DNA of 64,000 bases. It comes from Allobosea sp. Leaf344. GTDB taxonomy: Bacteria > Pseudomonadota > Alphaproteobacteria > Rhizobiales > Beijerinckiaceae. Made by a program: the position numbers and the translations under genes. The stretch is from positions 158,090 to 222,089 of the forward strand of contig NZ_LMRT01000001.1 of NCBI RefSeq assembly GCF_001426225.1, given 5' to 3'. The notes under the pieces were generated by a model. That model saw nothing but the letters and a program-made list of their open reading frames with translations, had not been told where the DNA came from and did no database searches. Of the stretch, positions 39,388-48,823 are shown piece after piece; within the stretch, counting starts at the first letter, position 1; each line of letters begins with the position of its first letter.

Positions 39388-39624
39388 ATGGAATCGGATC
39401 AGAAACAGCTTCTTCACCTGGTCATCGGCGGCGAGCTGAGCTCCCTCGACGGCGTCACCTTCAAGGATCTCGACAAGGTCGATCTGGTCGGCGTCTTCCC
39501 GAATTACGCCGCGGCCCATGCGGCCTGGAAGGCGAAGGCCCAGGCGACCGTGGACCAGGCGCAGACGCGCTATTTCATCGTCCATCTGCATCGCCTGCTC
39601 GATCCGGAACCCGCCAAGGCCTGA
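39388..39624 (+). CDS. DUF4170 family small protein
   Basis: A 78-aa soluble protein reading LLHLVIGGELSSLDGVTFKD, then DLVGVFPNYAAAHAAWKAKA and TRYFIVHLHRLLDP. This is the DUF4170 pattern, nearly always found between the CysQ-like gene and the lipid A acyltransferase/waaA genes of Hyphomicrobiales. Its function is unknown. It lies 143 bases after the phosphatase and 66 before the acyltransferase. Confidence 0.88.
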   Translation: MESDQKQLLHLVIGGELSSLDGVTFKDLDKVDLVGVFPNYAAAHAAWKAKAQATVDQAQTRYFIVHLHRLLDPEPAKA

Positions 39625-39690
39625 TCCGGCAGGGCGGCGGCCGGCAGCGAAGGCGCCGCGGCAGACAACAGATCGGCTTCGTCAGGGATC

Positions 39691-40434
39691 ATGGGTTTCT
39701 CCCTCCTCAAGACGCGCATCGCGCAAGAGACGCTGGGCCGGCTGCTGGCGGGCTATCTCAAGCTCGTGCGCCGGACCAACCGGCTCGTCGTCGAGCCGGC
39801 GGACATCTATGAGCGGGTCAGGCCGGAGCTGCCGCTGATCATCGCGATGTGGCATGGCCAGCACATCATGATCCCCTTCGCGAGGCCCGACTGGATGCCG
39901 GCCTGCTCGCTCGTGTCGCGCCATGGCGATGGCGGCTTCAACGCCGTCGCCCTGCGCCAGATGGGCATCGGCGCGATCCGCGGCTCGGGCGCGCTGGGCA
40001 AGAAGATCAGGGAAAAAGGCGGCGCCAGCGCTTTCCTCGCCATGGTGCGGCGGCTGGCGGCCGGGGATACGATGGTGCTGACCGCCGACATCCCCAAGCG
40101 CGCCCGGGTGGTCGGGCCCGGGATCATCCAGCTCGCGCGGGCATCGGGCCGGCCGATCCATCCGATCGCCGTGGTGACGAGCCGGCGGATCGATTTCAAC
40201 AGCTGGGACCGGGCTTCGATCGGCCTGCCCTTCGGCCGTGGCGCGATCGTGGTCGGCGAGGCGGTCCATGTCGACCGCCATGCCGACGAGGCGGCCTGCG
40301 AGGCGGCGAGGCTCGCCGTCCAGGACGGGCTCGACCGCATCCACGCCCGGGCCTACGAACTGGTCGGGGCGCGCGATCCCGGGGCCGGGCTGCGGGAAGC
40401 GGCCCTGGCGAAGCGCGCGGAGAGCCCGGCATGA
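39691..40434 (+). CDS. DUF374 lysophospholipid/lipid A acyltransferase-like protein
   Basis: A 247-aa membrane-associated acyltransferase of the DUF374 family, to which the lipid A secondary acyltransferase LpxJ of Campylobacter and Helicobacter belongs. Typical stretches are IIAMWHGQHIMIPF, SLVSRHGDGGFNA and LTADIPKRARVVGPGIIQLA. Followed immediately by waaA (ATGA overlap) and lpxK, it very likely adds an acyl chain to a lipid A precursor, but the acyl donor and position are not shown. Confidence 0.87.
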   Translation: MGFSLLKTRIAQETLGRLLAGYLKLVRRTNRLVVEPADIYERVRPELPLIIAMWHGQHIMIPFARPDWMPACSLVSRHGDGGFNAVALRQMGIGAIRGSGALGKKIREKGGASAFLAMVRRLAAGDTMVLTADIPKRARVVGPGIIQLARASGRPIHPIAVVTSRRIDFNSWDRASIGLPFGRGAIVVGEAVHVDRHADEAACEAARLAVQDGLDRIHARAYELVGARDPGAGLREAALAKRAESPA

Positions 40435-41732
40435 TCGGCAAGGGCCCCATCCTGCAGAGCTATCGCTCGCTCAGCGCGCTGCTCGAGCCGGCGGCGGCCG
40501 CCTTGCTGCTGTGGCGGCGGCGGCGCGGCAAGGAAGATCCGACGCGGCTGGCCGAGCGCCGCGGCCATGCCGGCGTCAAGCGGCCGGACAAGACCCTGGT
40601 CTGGCTGCACGGGGCCAGCGTCGGCGAGACGGTGACGCTGCTGCCGCTGGTCGAGCGGCTGCGCCAGCGCGGGCTGGCGGTGCTGGTGACCTCCGGCACG
40701 GTGACCTCAGCGCGGCTGCTGGCCGCGCGGCTGCCGGCGGGGGTGATCCACCAATATCTGCCGCTGGACGTGCCGCGCTACATGCGCCGCTTCCTCGACC
40801 ATTGGCGCCCCGCCCTCGGCATGATCTGCGAATCCGAGATCTGGCCCAATCTCGTGCTGGAGGCGAAGCGGCGCGGCATCCCGCTGGTGCTGGTCAATGG
40901 CCGGATGTCGGAGCGCTCCTTCCAGCGCTGGTACAAGGCGCCGCGGACCTCGCGCTTCCTGCTCTCCTGCTTCGACAGCTGCCTGGCGCAATCGCAGGGC
41001 GATGGCGAGCGGCTGGCGCAGCTCGGGGCGCCGCGCGTCAGCATCGCCGGCAATCTGAAATTCGACGTGCCCGCCCCGCCGGCCGACGCCAATGCGCTCG
41101 CCATTCTCGACGGGCTGACCACCGGGCGGCCGGTCTGGATCGCCGCCAGCACCCATCCGGGCGAAGAGGAGATGGTGATCTCGGCGCATCTCGGGCTGCG
41201 GGCGCATCTGCCCGAGCTGCTGACGATCATCGCGCCGCGCCACCCGCAGCGCGGCGCGGATATCGCGGCGCTGGCCGGCGCCAACCGGCTGGCCTTCGCC
41301 CAGCGCTCGCTCGGCCATGCGCCGGAGCGCGACGACGAGCTCTACATCGCCGATACGGTGGGCGAGCTCGGGCTGTTCTTCCGCCTGTCGCAGGTCGCCT
41401 TTCTCGGCGGCTCGCTGGTACCGGTCGGCGGGCACAACCCGATCGAGCCCGCCAAGCTCGGCTGCGCGCTGCTGCATGGGCCGCATGTCAAGAATTTCAT
41501 CGACGTCTTCGCCGCCTTCGACCGCGACGGCGGCTCGCGCGAGGTGGCCGATGCGCAGGCGCTGGCCGGGGCGCTGCACCGCTGGCTCAGCGATCCCGCC
41601 GCCGCCCGTGGCGCGGCCCGCGCCGCGGCGCAGACCAGCGCGCAGCTGGGCGGCGCGCTGAACCGGACGATGCAGGCGATCGAGCCGTTGCTGATGCGGG
41701 TGGCGCTCGAACAGCGGGAGGCGGCGCCCTGA
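40431..41732 (+). CDS. waaA: 3-deoxy-D-manno-octulosonic acid (Kdo) transferase
   Basis: It transfers Kdo from CMP-Kdo to the lipid A precursor on the cytoplasmic face of the inner membrane. The 433-aa product has the N-terminal membrane-proximal SYRSLSALLEPAAAALLLWR, the Kdo-transferase motifs LVWLHGASVGE, ESEIWPNL, VNGRMSERSFQRW and the GT-B C-terminal GGSLVPVGGHNPIEPAKLG. Overlap ATGA with the acyltransferase and TGATG with lpxK indicates one operon. Confidence 0.97.
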   Translation: MIGKGPILQSYRSLSALLEPAAAALLLWRRRRGKEDPTRLAERRGHAGVKRPDKTLVWLHGASVGETVTLLPLVERLRQRGLAVLVTSGTVTSARLLAARLPAGVIHQYLPLDVPRYMRRFLDHWRPALGMICESEIWPNLVLEAKRRGIPLVLVNGRMSERSFQRWYKAPRTSRFLLSCFDSCLAQSQGDGERLAQLGAPRVSIAGNLKFDVPAPPADANALAILDGLTTGRPVWIAASTHPGEEEMVISAHLGLRAHLPELLTIIAPRHPQRGADIAALAGANRLAFAQRSLGHAPERDDELYIADTVGELGLFFRLSQVAFLGGSLVPVGGHNPIEPAKLGCALLHGPHVKNFIDVFAAFDRDGGSREVADAQALAGALHRWLSDPAAARGAARAAAQTSAQLGGALNRTMQAIEPLLMRVALEQREAAP

Positions 41733-42751
41733 TGCGGGCGCCGGGCTTCTGGTGGCGGCCGCGGCCGAACTGGCTGGCGCGGCTGCTCGGCCCGATCGGC
41801 TGGATCTATGGCGCCATCACCTTGCGGCGGATGCGCCGGCCGGGCCTTCGCGCCGAGGTGCCGGTGATCTGCGTCGGGAATTTCATCGCCGGCGGCGCCG
41901 GCAAGACGCCGACCGTGCTGGCGCTGGCGACGCTGCTGCAGCGGCGCGGCGAACAGCCCGTCCTCTTGACCCGCGGCTATGGCGGCCGGCTCGCCGGCCC
42001 TTTGCAGGTCGATCTCGCGCGGCATCGGGCCGGCGATGTCGGCGACGAGGCGCTGCTGCTGGCGCGATGCGCACCGACGATCGTGGCGCGGGACCGGGCG
42101 GCGGGCGCAGCCCTCGCGAAGTCGGCGGGCGCGAGCCTGATCATCATGGATGACGGGCTGCAAAATCCGGGGCTGCAGAAGCAGCTGAGCCTCGCCGTGA
42201 TCGACGCCGTCGCCGGTATCGGCAATGGGCTCTGCCTGCCCGCCGGTCCGCTGCGGGCGCCGCTGCAGGCGCAGCTCCGCCAGGTGCGGGGGGTGATCAT
42301 CATCGGCTCCGGCGCGGCGGGGGGCGAGCTCGCCGCGCTGGCGGCTGCCGAGGGCGTCGCGGTCATCGAGGCGGATCTGCAGCCCTCGCAGGGGAGCGAC
42401 AGCCTGTCGGGCCGGCGGGTCATCGCCGTGGCCGGCATCGGGCGGCCCGCCAAATTCACGCGGACGCTGCAGGAGATGGGCGCGCAGATCGTGGCGGAGC
42501 GGCATTTCCCGGACCACCACGCCTATGACGCCGCCGATGTCGCCGCGCTGCTCGCCTCGGCCGAGGCGCAGGATGCCCTGGTGGCGACGACCGAGAAGGA
42601 CATGACCAAGCTGGCCGCGCTCTGGCCCGAGGCTGCGCGCCACCGGCTGGCGGTGGTCCCGGTCGCGCTGAATTTCCTCACACCGGCGCCGCTCGACGTC
42701 CTGCTGCGCGAGGTGCTGGCGCGGCGCTCAGGCGCGGCCGGCGCGCTTTAG
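41732..42751 (+). CDS. lpxK: Tetraacyldisaccharide 4'-kinase
   Basis: It phosphorylates the 4' position of the lipid A disaccharide. The 339-aa product shows the N-terminal PGFWWRP, the P-loop NFIAGGAGKTPTVLAL, TRGYGGR, VGDEALLLA and IMDDGLQNP. Its ATG overlaps the waaA stop by one base. The 3' end overlaps the convergent DUF2093 gene by 24 bases. Confidence 0.97.
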   Translation: MRAPGFWWRPRPNWLARLLGPIGWIYGAITLRRMRRPGLRAEVPVICVGNFIAGGAGKTPTVLALATLLQRRGEQPVLLTRGYGGRLAGPLQVDLARHRAGDVGDEALLLARCAPTIVARDRAAGAALAKSAGASLIIMDDGLQNPGLQKQLSLAVIDAVAGIGNGLCLPAGPLRAPLQAQLRQVRGVIIIGSGAAGGELAALAAAEGVAVIEADLQPSQGSDSLSGRRVIAVAGIGRPAKFTRTLQEMGAQIVAERHFPDHHAYDAADVAALLASAEAQDALVATTEKDMTKLAALWPEAARHRLAVVPVALNFLTPAPLDVLLREVLARRSGAAGAL

Positions 42752-42949
42752 CCGGGTCAGCACGGCATCGGGCGAGGCATAGGCCTCCTGCCATTCGACC
42801 GACCAGTAGCGCAGATCCTCCAGGCGGATGGGGACGCCGGTGACGGCGCAGCGCACGAAGGCGCCGGGCCGCACCACGCGGAAGTCACCATGGCCGTAAT
42901 CGACCGACGCTTCCGGGCCAATAGGAGGCACTCGATTGCTGATGTTCAT
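42728..42949 (-). CDS. DUF2093 family small protein
   Basis: A 73-aa protein with the DUF2093 pattern DYGHGDFRVVRPGAFVRCAV then GVPIRLEDLRYWSVEWQEAY. The family is confined to alphaproteobacteria, is almost always next to lpxK, and has no known function. It converges on and overlaps lpxK by 24 bases. The neighbourhood suggests a role tied to lipid A, but nothing in the sequence shows it. Confidence 0.88.
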   Translation of the reverse strand: MNISNRVPPIGPEASVDYGHGDFRVVRPGAFVRCAVTGVPIRLEDLRYWSVEWQEAYASPDAVLTRLKRAGRA

Positions 42950-43026
42950 TTTGATTTCGCAGAAGCCATTGATTGTGAAGCGGATTGCCGAAATAGTTCC
43001 ATCTGGTGTTAACGTTGCGACCTGTC

Positions 43027-43872
43027 ATGTCCAGTTTCGTGCGCCTCGGCGCGGCCCTGCTCTGTCTTGCCTGCACCCTGGCCTCGACCGCCAGGGCCGG
43101 CGGCTATGAGCGCGTGCGGCTGCCGGGCGACATGCTGACGCTCGACGCGGTGCTCTATGTGCCCGCCGGCCCCGGTCCCTTTCCGGCCGTGGTGGCGATG
43201 CATGGCTGCAACGGGCTCTGGCGACAGAACGGGCAGCTGTCGCTGCGCCATTCCGACTGGGGCGAGCAGCTCGCCGCCGCCGGGTTCCTGGTATTGATGC
43301 CGGACAGCTATGGCTCGCGCAAGCTCGGCTCGCAATGCGGCGTCAAGGATGCGACCGTCCGGTCCAGCCGCGAGCGCGTGGCGGATGCGGCGACGGCGCG
43401 GCACTGGCTGCAGGGGCGCAAGGATGTCCGGGCCGACGCGATCAGCCTGCTCGGCTGGTCCGGCGGCGGGGCGGCCGTGCTCGCGGCGATCCGCCGCGAC
43501 CGCAGGCCGGCCGATCCGCGGCCCGACTTCAAGAGCGCCGTGGCCTTCTATCCGAATTGCCGGCTCCAGTCCGAATCGGCGGATTTCGCGGCGAGGCTGC
43601 CGGCGCTGATCCTGATGGGCGACGCCGATGATTGGACGCCGCCCGCGCCCTGCGCCTATCTCGTGAAGGCGGCGAAGGCCCGGGGCGAGCCGGTCGACCT
43701 CGTGCTCTATCCCGGTGCGCTGCATGATTTCGACCATCCGCGGCTGGATGTGAAGGAGCGTTCCGACATCGCCTATTCGGCGACCGGCACCGGCAAGGCG
43801 ATGGTCGGCACCAATCCGGAGGCGCGGGAGGATGCGCTGCGCCGGGTGAAAGCGTTCCTGAAGCGGCCCTGA
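43027..43872 (+). CDS. Exported dienelactone hydrolase-family protein
   Basis: A 281-aa alpha/beta hydrolase with a signal peptide ending STARAGG, so it acts outside the cytoplasm. The nucleophile elbow is GWSGGG, the acid probably in GDADDWTPP and the histidine in LHDFDHPRLD. An HGCNGLW oxyanion motif precedes a VMPDSYGSR-like stretch. Substrate unknown; an esterase or carboxymethylenebutenolidase-like reaction is expected. ATG at 43027 is chosen over upstream frame. It sits back-to-back with xseA (two-base gap between stops). Confidence 0.88.
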   Translation: MSSFVRLGAALLCLACTLASTARAGGYERVRLPGDMLTLDAVLYVPAGPGPFPAVVAMHGCNGLWRQNGQLSLRHSDWGEQLAAAGFLVLMPDSYGSRKLGSQCGVKDATVRSSRERVADAATARHWLQGRKDVRADAISLLGWSGGGAAVLAAIRRDRRPADPRPDFKSAVAFYPNCRLQSESADFAARLPALILMGDADDWTPPAPCAYLVKAAKARGEPVDLVLYPGALHDFDHPRLDVKERSDIAYSATGTGKAMVGTNPEAREDALRRVKAFLKRP

Positions 43873-43874
43873 GA

Positions 43875-45461
43875 TCAGAACAGATCGCCCTGCCCCGGCT
43901 TGGGCGGCTCCCGACGCGCCGGCCGCGGCGCGCGCGCGGGTCCTTCGCCGCCGGCGACGGCGGAGACCGCACCATCGGCGAGCTGGATCGAGAGCCGGTG
44001 CCCCGGCTGGACCTGCGCCGCCGAGCGGACCAGCGCCCCGGCCTCGTCGCGCACCAGCGCATAGCCGCGGGACAGGACGGCCTGCGGTCCGAGCGAGGCG
44101 ACGAGCGCCCCGAGCGAGCCCAGCCGGTCGCGCCGGCGCACCACGCCTTGCGTGAAGCAGCGCAGGCCGCGTTCCGCCAGCGCGTCGATGCGCTCCTGCC
44201 GGCGCTGCAGCAGGGCCGCCAGAGCGCGCGTGGCCCGGGCGTTCAATTCTGCGACGCGCTCATGCGCCCGCGACACGCGCAGGGTCTCGGCGCGCAGCAG
44301 CGCGTCGCGGCCGGCGCGCAGACGGTTCGACAGGCCGTCGAGCCGCGCCGCATAGCCCGCGAGCCGCACCGTGGGCGATTGCCGCGCCAGCCTCTGCGCC
44401 AGCCCCTGGGCCTGCTGCTCATGGACCCGGGCATTGCGGGCGAGCGCCGGGGCGAGCTTCGCCGCCACCAGGTCGAGCCGCTGGCGGGGCCCCGACAGCA
44501 CCGCCTCGGGCCCCGGCAGGGCCCGCGCCATGGCCCGCAGATCGCTGCGGCGCCTGTCCGAGAGACGGCGCATGGCGCCCGCCTGCCGGCGCGAGAGATC
44601 GGCGACCATCGCCATCAGTTCGGCCCGCACGGGCACGACCTTTTCCGCGGCGCCGGTCGGCGTCGGGCAGCGCAGATCGGCGGCGTGGTCGATCAGCGTC
44701 CAGTCGGTCTCGTGGCCGACGGCGGAGACGAGCGGGATCAGCGAGGCGGCGGCGGCGCGCACCACGATCTCCTCGTTGAACCCCATGAGATCCTCGAGCG
44801 AGCCGCCGCCGCGCGCCACGATGATGACGTCCGGCCGGGGGATGCGCCCGCCCTCCGGCAAGGCGTTGAAGCCGGCTATGGCCGCCGCGACTTCGGCCGC
44901 GCTGGTCTCGCCCTGTACCCGCACCGGCCAGACCAGCACCTGACGCGGGAAGCGATCCTCCAGCCGGTGCAGGATGTCGCGGATCACCACGCCGGTCGGC
45001 GAGGTGACGACGCCGATGACACGCGGCAGATAGGGGATGAGCTGCTTGCGGCCTTCCGCGAACAGGCCTTCCGCCGCCAGCTTCTTGCGCCGCTCCTCGA
45101 GCAGCGCCATCAGCGCGCCGACGCCGGCCGGCTCCAGCGTATCGATGATGATCTGGTAGCTCGACTTGCCGGCGAAGGTGGTGATCTTGCCGGTGGCGAT
45201 CACCTCGAGCCCGTCCTGCGGCCGCGTCTTCAACCGTCCGAAGACGCCTTTCCAGATGACCGCGTCGATCTTGGCATTGGCGTCCTTCAGCGAGAAATAG
45301 ACATGGCCGGAGGCGACGGGGCCGCGATAGCCCGAGATTTCGCCGCGCACCCGGACGAAGCCGAACGCGTCCTCCAGCGTGCGCTTGAGCGCGCCGGAGA
45401 GTTCCGAGACCGACCAGTCCGGGGCGTTCGACGTCTTGCTGTCGGGCGATTCGCTGTCCAT
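43875..45461 (-). CDS. xseA: Exodeoxyribonuclease VII large subunit
   Basis: The large subunit of the single-strand exonuclease. The 528-aa product has an OB-fold N-terminus ([20 protein letters not shown]), the catalytic core [16 protein letters not shown] and [15 protein letters not shown], then [11 protein letters not shown] and a long helical, Arg/Ala-rich region before the short C-terminal domain. The final Pro/Arg-rich tail ([20 protein letters not shown]) is longer than usual. It diverges from purD over a 143-base gap. Confidence 0.96.
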   Translation of the reverse strand: MDSESPDSKTSNAPDWSVSELSGALKRTLEDAFGFVRVRGEISGYRGPVASGHVYFSLKDANAKIDAVIWKGVFGRLKTRPQDGLEVIATGKITTFAGKSSYQIIIDTLEPAGVGALMALLEERRKKLAAEGLFAEGRKQLIPYLPRVIGVVTSPTGVVIRDILHRLEDRFPRQVLVWPVRVQGETSAAEVAAAIAGFNALPEGGRIPRPDVIIVARGGGSLEDLMGFNEEIVVRAAAASLIPLVSAVGHETDWTLIDHAADLRCPTPTGAAEKVVPVRAELMAMVADLSRRQAGAMRRLSDRRRSDLRAMARALPGPEAVLSGPRQRLDLVAAKLAPALARNARVHEQQAQGLAQRLARQSPTVRLAGYAARLDGLSNRLRAGRDALLRAETLRVSRAHERVAELNARATRALAALLQRRQERIDALAERGLRCFTQGVVRRRDRLGSLGALVASLGPQAVLSRGYALVRDEAGALVRSAAQVQPGHRLSIQLADGAVSAVAGGEGPARAPRPARREPPKPGQGDLF

Positions 45462-45604
45462 GGCCGGGACCTTAGCCGGGTGGGCAGCGAAGCTGAAGCA
45501 TCGCGGCCTCCGCGGACGGCGCGGCTGCCGCTGCCGTGCGGCGATTGCCCTCGCCGGCGCCCGCCGCTATTGCCCAAGCCGATCCGGCGGCCAAGGAGAC
45601 TGCG

Positions 45605-46885
45605 ATGAACATCCTTCTGATCGGCTCGGGCGGGCGCGAGCATGCGCTGGCCTGGGCGATATCGGCCTCGCCGCTCTGCGACCGCCTCTATATCGCGCCC
45701 GGCAATCCCGGCACCGCGCAATGCGGCGAGAACATCGTGCTCGATCTGGCGAACCACGGCGCGGTCGGCGATTTCTGCCGGCTCCACGGCATCGGGCTGG
45801 TCGTCGTCGGACCGGAAGGACCGCTGGTCGACGGCCTCGCCGATTCCCTGATTGCGGCCGGCATCAAGACCTTCGGGCCCTCGAAGGAGGCGGCGCGGCT
45901 GGAGGGCTCGAAGGCCTTCACCAAGGAGCTCTGCGCGGAATGCGGCATCCCCACAGCCGGCTTCGCGCGCTTCACCGATGCCGCGGCGGCCAAGGCCTAT
46001 GTCGCGCGCCAGGGCGCGCCGCTGGTGATCAAGGCGGACGGGCTCGCCGCCGGCAAGGGCGTGGTGATGGCCGAGACGGCGGCGCAGGCCGAGGCCGCGA
46101 TCGAGATGATGTTCGCGGGCGGTTTCGGCGCGGCCGGCGCCGAGATCGTCATCGAGGAATGGATGATCGGCGAGGAGGCGAGCTTCTTCGCGCTCTGCGA
46201 CGGCAGCCATGCGCTGGCGCTGGCTTCGGCGCAGGACCACAAGCGCGTCGGCGATGGCGATACCGGCCCCAACACAGGCGGAATGGGGGCCTATTCCCCG
46301 GCTCCGGTGATCACCAGGGCGATGCAGGAACGGGTGATGGCCGAGATCATCCGCCCGACGCTCGCCGGCATGGCCAGGCGCGGCACGCCGTTCAAGGGGG
46401 TTCTCTTCGCCGGGCTGATGATCACCGCGGAGGGGCCGAAGCTGATCGAATACAATGTCCGCTTCGGCGATCCGGAATGCGAGGTGCTGATGCCGCGGCT
46501 GCGCAGCGACATCGTGCCCGCCCTGCTCGCATGCTGCGACGGCGTGCTCGGCAATCTCGACCTGCGCTGGTCGGATGCGGTGGCGCTGACCGTGGTGATG
46601 GCCGCCAAAGGCTATCCCGACAGCCCGCAGACCGGCAGCGTCATCAAGGGCCTGGAGAAGGCGGAAGCGCTGGAGGACGTGCTGGTCTTCCATGCCGGGA
46701 CGAAACAGGGCGCGACGGATCTGGTCGCCAGCGGCGGGCGCGTGCTCAACATCGTCGGGCTCGGCAAGACGGTGAGCGAGGCGCAGGCCAAGGCCTATCG
46801 CGGGGTCGATCTGATCGATTGGCCGGGCGGTTTCTGCCGCCGCGACATCGGCTGGCAGGCGGTGAAGCGGGAGCGCGAGGGCTGA
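45605..46885 (+). CDS. purD: Phosphoribosylamine-glycine ligase (GAR synthetase)
   Basis: It catalyses the glycine-consuming second step of purine synthesis. The 426-aa ATP-grasp protein begins [19 protein letters not shown] with AAGGAGA eight bases upstream. Family motifs include [46 protein letters not shown] and [15 protein letters not shown]. It diverges from xseA, an arrangement frequent in alphaproteobacteria. Confidence 0.97.
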   Translation: MNILLIGSGGREHALAWAISASPLCDRLYIAPGNPGTAQCGENIVLDLANHGAVGDFCRLHGIGLVVVGPEGPLVDGLADSLIAAGIKTFGPSKEAARLEGSKAFTKELCAECGIPTAGFARFTDAAAAKAYVARQGAPLVIKADGLAAGKGVVMAETAAQAEAAIEMMFAGGFGAAGAEIVIEEWMIGEEASFFALCDGSHALALASAQDHKRVGDGDTGPNTGGMGAYSPAPVITRAMQERVMAEIIRPTLAGMARRGTPFKGVLFAGLMITAEGPKLIEYNVRFGDPECEVLMPRLRSDIVPALLACCDGVLGNLDLRWSDAVALTVVMAAKGYPDSPQTGSVIKGLEKAEALEDVLVFHAGTKQGATDLVASGGRVLNIVGLGKTVSEAQAKAYRGVDLIDWPGGFCRRDIGWQAVKREREG

Positions 46886-46941
46886 CGCCACGCCCGCTGC
46901 GCGTTTAAGACTGCGGTGTCCACTCACGCAGGATGCGCGCC

Positions 46942-47856
46942 ATGACCAATCTCGACAGCCTCTTCCCGGGCTTCAAGGGCCACTGGATCGATACGGAGAT
47001 CGGCCGGATCTTCGCCCGCGTCGGCGGCGAAGGGCCGCCCGTGGTGCTGATCCACGGTTTCCCGCAGACCCATGCCGAATGGCACCGCATCGCGCCCGAG
47101 CTGGCCAGGACCCATACGGTCGTCTGCCCGGATCTGCGCGGCTATGGCTGGTCCTCCGCGCCGCATGGCGATGGCGGGCGCGAGACCTACAGCAAGCGCG
47201 CCATGGGCGGCGACATCGTCGCGGTGATGCAGGCGCTCGGCCATCTGCGCTTCGCCGTGGTCGGGCATGATCGCGGCGCGCGCGTCGGCTACAGGCTGGC
47301 GCTCGACCATCCCGGCCGGGTCGAGAAGCTGGCGCTGCTCGACATCATGCCGACGCTGTCGATGTGGGAGGGCATGGATTCGGCGCGCGCCATGCAGGTC
47401 TATCATTGGACCTTCCTGGCGCAGCCCGAGCCGATGCCCGAGCGGCTGCTGCAGGGCGATTCCAAGGCCTGGCTGGAGCATTGCATCGCGAGCTGGACGG
47501 CGGCGAAGAGCCTCGACGCCTTCCACCCGCTGGCGCTGCAGGCCTATGCCGAATCCTTCGGCGATCCCAGCCGCATCCATGCCGCCTGCGAGGATTACCG
47601 CGCCGGCGCCACCACCGATCTCGCCCATGACCGGGACGACCAGGCGGCCGGCAAGACGATCCTCTGCCCGGTTCTGGCGCTGTGGGGCGAGGCCGGCATC
47701 CCCGCCCGGGGGGCGAGCCCGCTCGCGATCTGGCGTGCGGGCTTCGCGCCGCAGGCGCAAGGCCAGGCCATTGCCAGCGGGCATTTCCTGCCGGAGGAGA
47801 ACCCGCAGGCGACGCTGGCGGCGCTCCAGCCCTTCCTCGCCGCGCCGCTTGCGTGA
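46942..47856 (+). CDS. Fluoroacetate dehalogenase-like alpha/beta hydrolase
   Basis: A 304-aa cytoplasmic hydrolase closely resembling the structurally studied defluorinase of Rhodopseudomonas palustris (RPA1163). Numbering from ATG 46942 (MTNLDSLFPGF), the key residues are Asp110 nucleophile, Arg111 and Arg114 (GHDRGAR), Asp134, His155-Trp156 (VYHWTFLAQP) and Tyr219 (EDYRAGA), with the catalytic His at 281 in ASGHFLPEE. All the fluoride-pocket and carboxylate-binding residues are present at matching positions. It likely hydrolyses haloacetates to glycolate; activity on fluoroacetate itself is predicted, not shown. An ATG three codons upstream abuts AGG and is less likely. Confidence 0.9.
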   Translation: MTNLDSLFPGFKGHWIDTEIGRIFARVGGEGPPVVLIHGFPQTHAEWHRIAPELARTHTVVCPDLRGYGWSSAPHGDGGRETYSKRAMGGDIVAVMQALGHLRFAVVGHDRGARVGYRLALDHPGRVEKLALLDIMPTLSMWEGMDSARAMQVYHWTFLAQPEPMPERLLQGDSKAWLEHCIASWTAAKSLDAFHPLALQAYAESFGDPSRIHAACEDYRAGATTDLAHDRDDQAAGKTILCPVLALWGEAGIPARGASPLAIWRAGFAPQAQGQAIASGHFLPEENPQATLAALQPFLAAPLA

Positions 47857-47884
47857 GCGGGCGGGCTGCCCCACATCAGCGGCG

Positions 47885-48757
47885 ATGCCCTCCCCCGCCA
47901 GCCAGTTTCCCGCCGCCACCGAAGCGTCGACACAGGGCCGCGAGCTCGCGCTCGTGCTCGGCGCGGGCGGGGCGCGCGGGCTGAGCCATATCCCCGTGCT
48001 GGAAGCGCTGGACGAGCTCGGCGTGAAGCCGGCGCTGATCGTCGGCTGCTCGATGGGGGCGATCATCGGCGCGGCCTATGCGGCGGGGCTGACGGGGCGC
48101 GAGCTGCGCCAGCATGCGGTGCACGGCTTTCGCGACCGGGCACGGGTCATCGCCAGATTGCTCGATGCCCGGGTCGGCAAATTCACCGATCTGATGCGCG
48201 GGCTCGGCAATCCCGTGCTGGTCGATGGCGAGCGGCTGCTCGACCTGTTCTGGCCCGAAGCGGTGCCCGACCGATTCGAGGATCTCGCCATTCCCTTCGC
48301 CGCGCTGGCAGCGGATTATCACCTGCATTGCGAGGTCTCGCTGTCGCAGGGCCCGCTCACCCCGGCGGTCGCGGCCTCGCTCGCGATTCCCGGACTGGTG
48401 CGCCCGGTGGTGATCGAGGGGCGGGTGCTGATCGATGGCGGCGCGATCAACCCCTTGCCCTATGACAGGTTGCTGGCGCCCCACCGGATCGTCATGGCGG
48501 TCGATACCAGCGCCCCGGCGACCGTCAGCGACAGCCGCGTCCCGGAGCCGCTGGAGGCGATGGTCGGCGTCTCGCAGATCCTGATGCGGACGCTGGTGCA
48601 GCGGATGATCGACCGCAACCCGCCGGATCTGCTGATCCGCGCCGGTGTCGACGGCATCGGCGGGCTCGATTTCTTCAAGGTCCAGGCCATTCTCGACGCC
48701 TCCGAGCCGGTGAAGGAGGAGGTCAAGCGCCGGCTGGGGGCGCTGCTCGAGGGCTGA
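47885..48757 (+). CDS. Patatin-like phospholipase
   Basis: A 290-aa serine acyl hydrolase. The oxyanion loop is LGAGGARGLSH, the nucleophile elbow GCSMGA (Ser56) and the dyad Asp in LIDGGAINPLPYD. The family includes bacterial phospholipases related to RssA/YlbK. There is no signal peptide. It begins 28 bases after the dehalogenase-like gene, so the two may be co-transcribed. The substrate is unknown. Confidence 0.92.
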   Translation: MPSPASQFPAATEASTQGRELALVLGAGGARGLSHIPVLEALDELGVKPALIVGCSMGAIIGAAYAAGLTGRELRQHAVHGFRDRARVIARLLDARVGKFTDLMRGLGNPVLVDGERLLDLFWPEAVPDRFEDLAIPFAALAADYHLHCEVSLSQGPLTPAVAASLAIPGLVRPVVIEGRVLIDGGAINPLPYDRLLAPHRIVMAVDTSAPATVSDSRVPEPLEAMVGVSQILMRTLVQRMIDRNPPDLLIRAGVDGIGGLDFFKVQAILDASEPVKEEVKRRLGALLEG

Positions 48758-48823
48758 GCCAGTTCGTCGCGGAGCGAAACGTTCCCTGGCGACAAATCGC
48801 CCGGCGTCGGTCAGAACCTAGGG

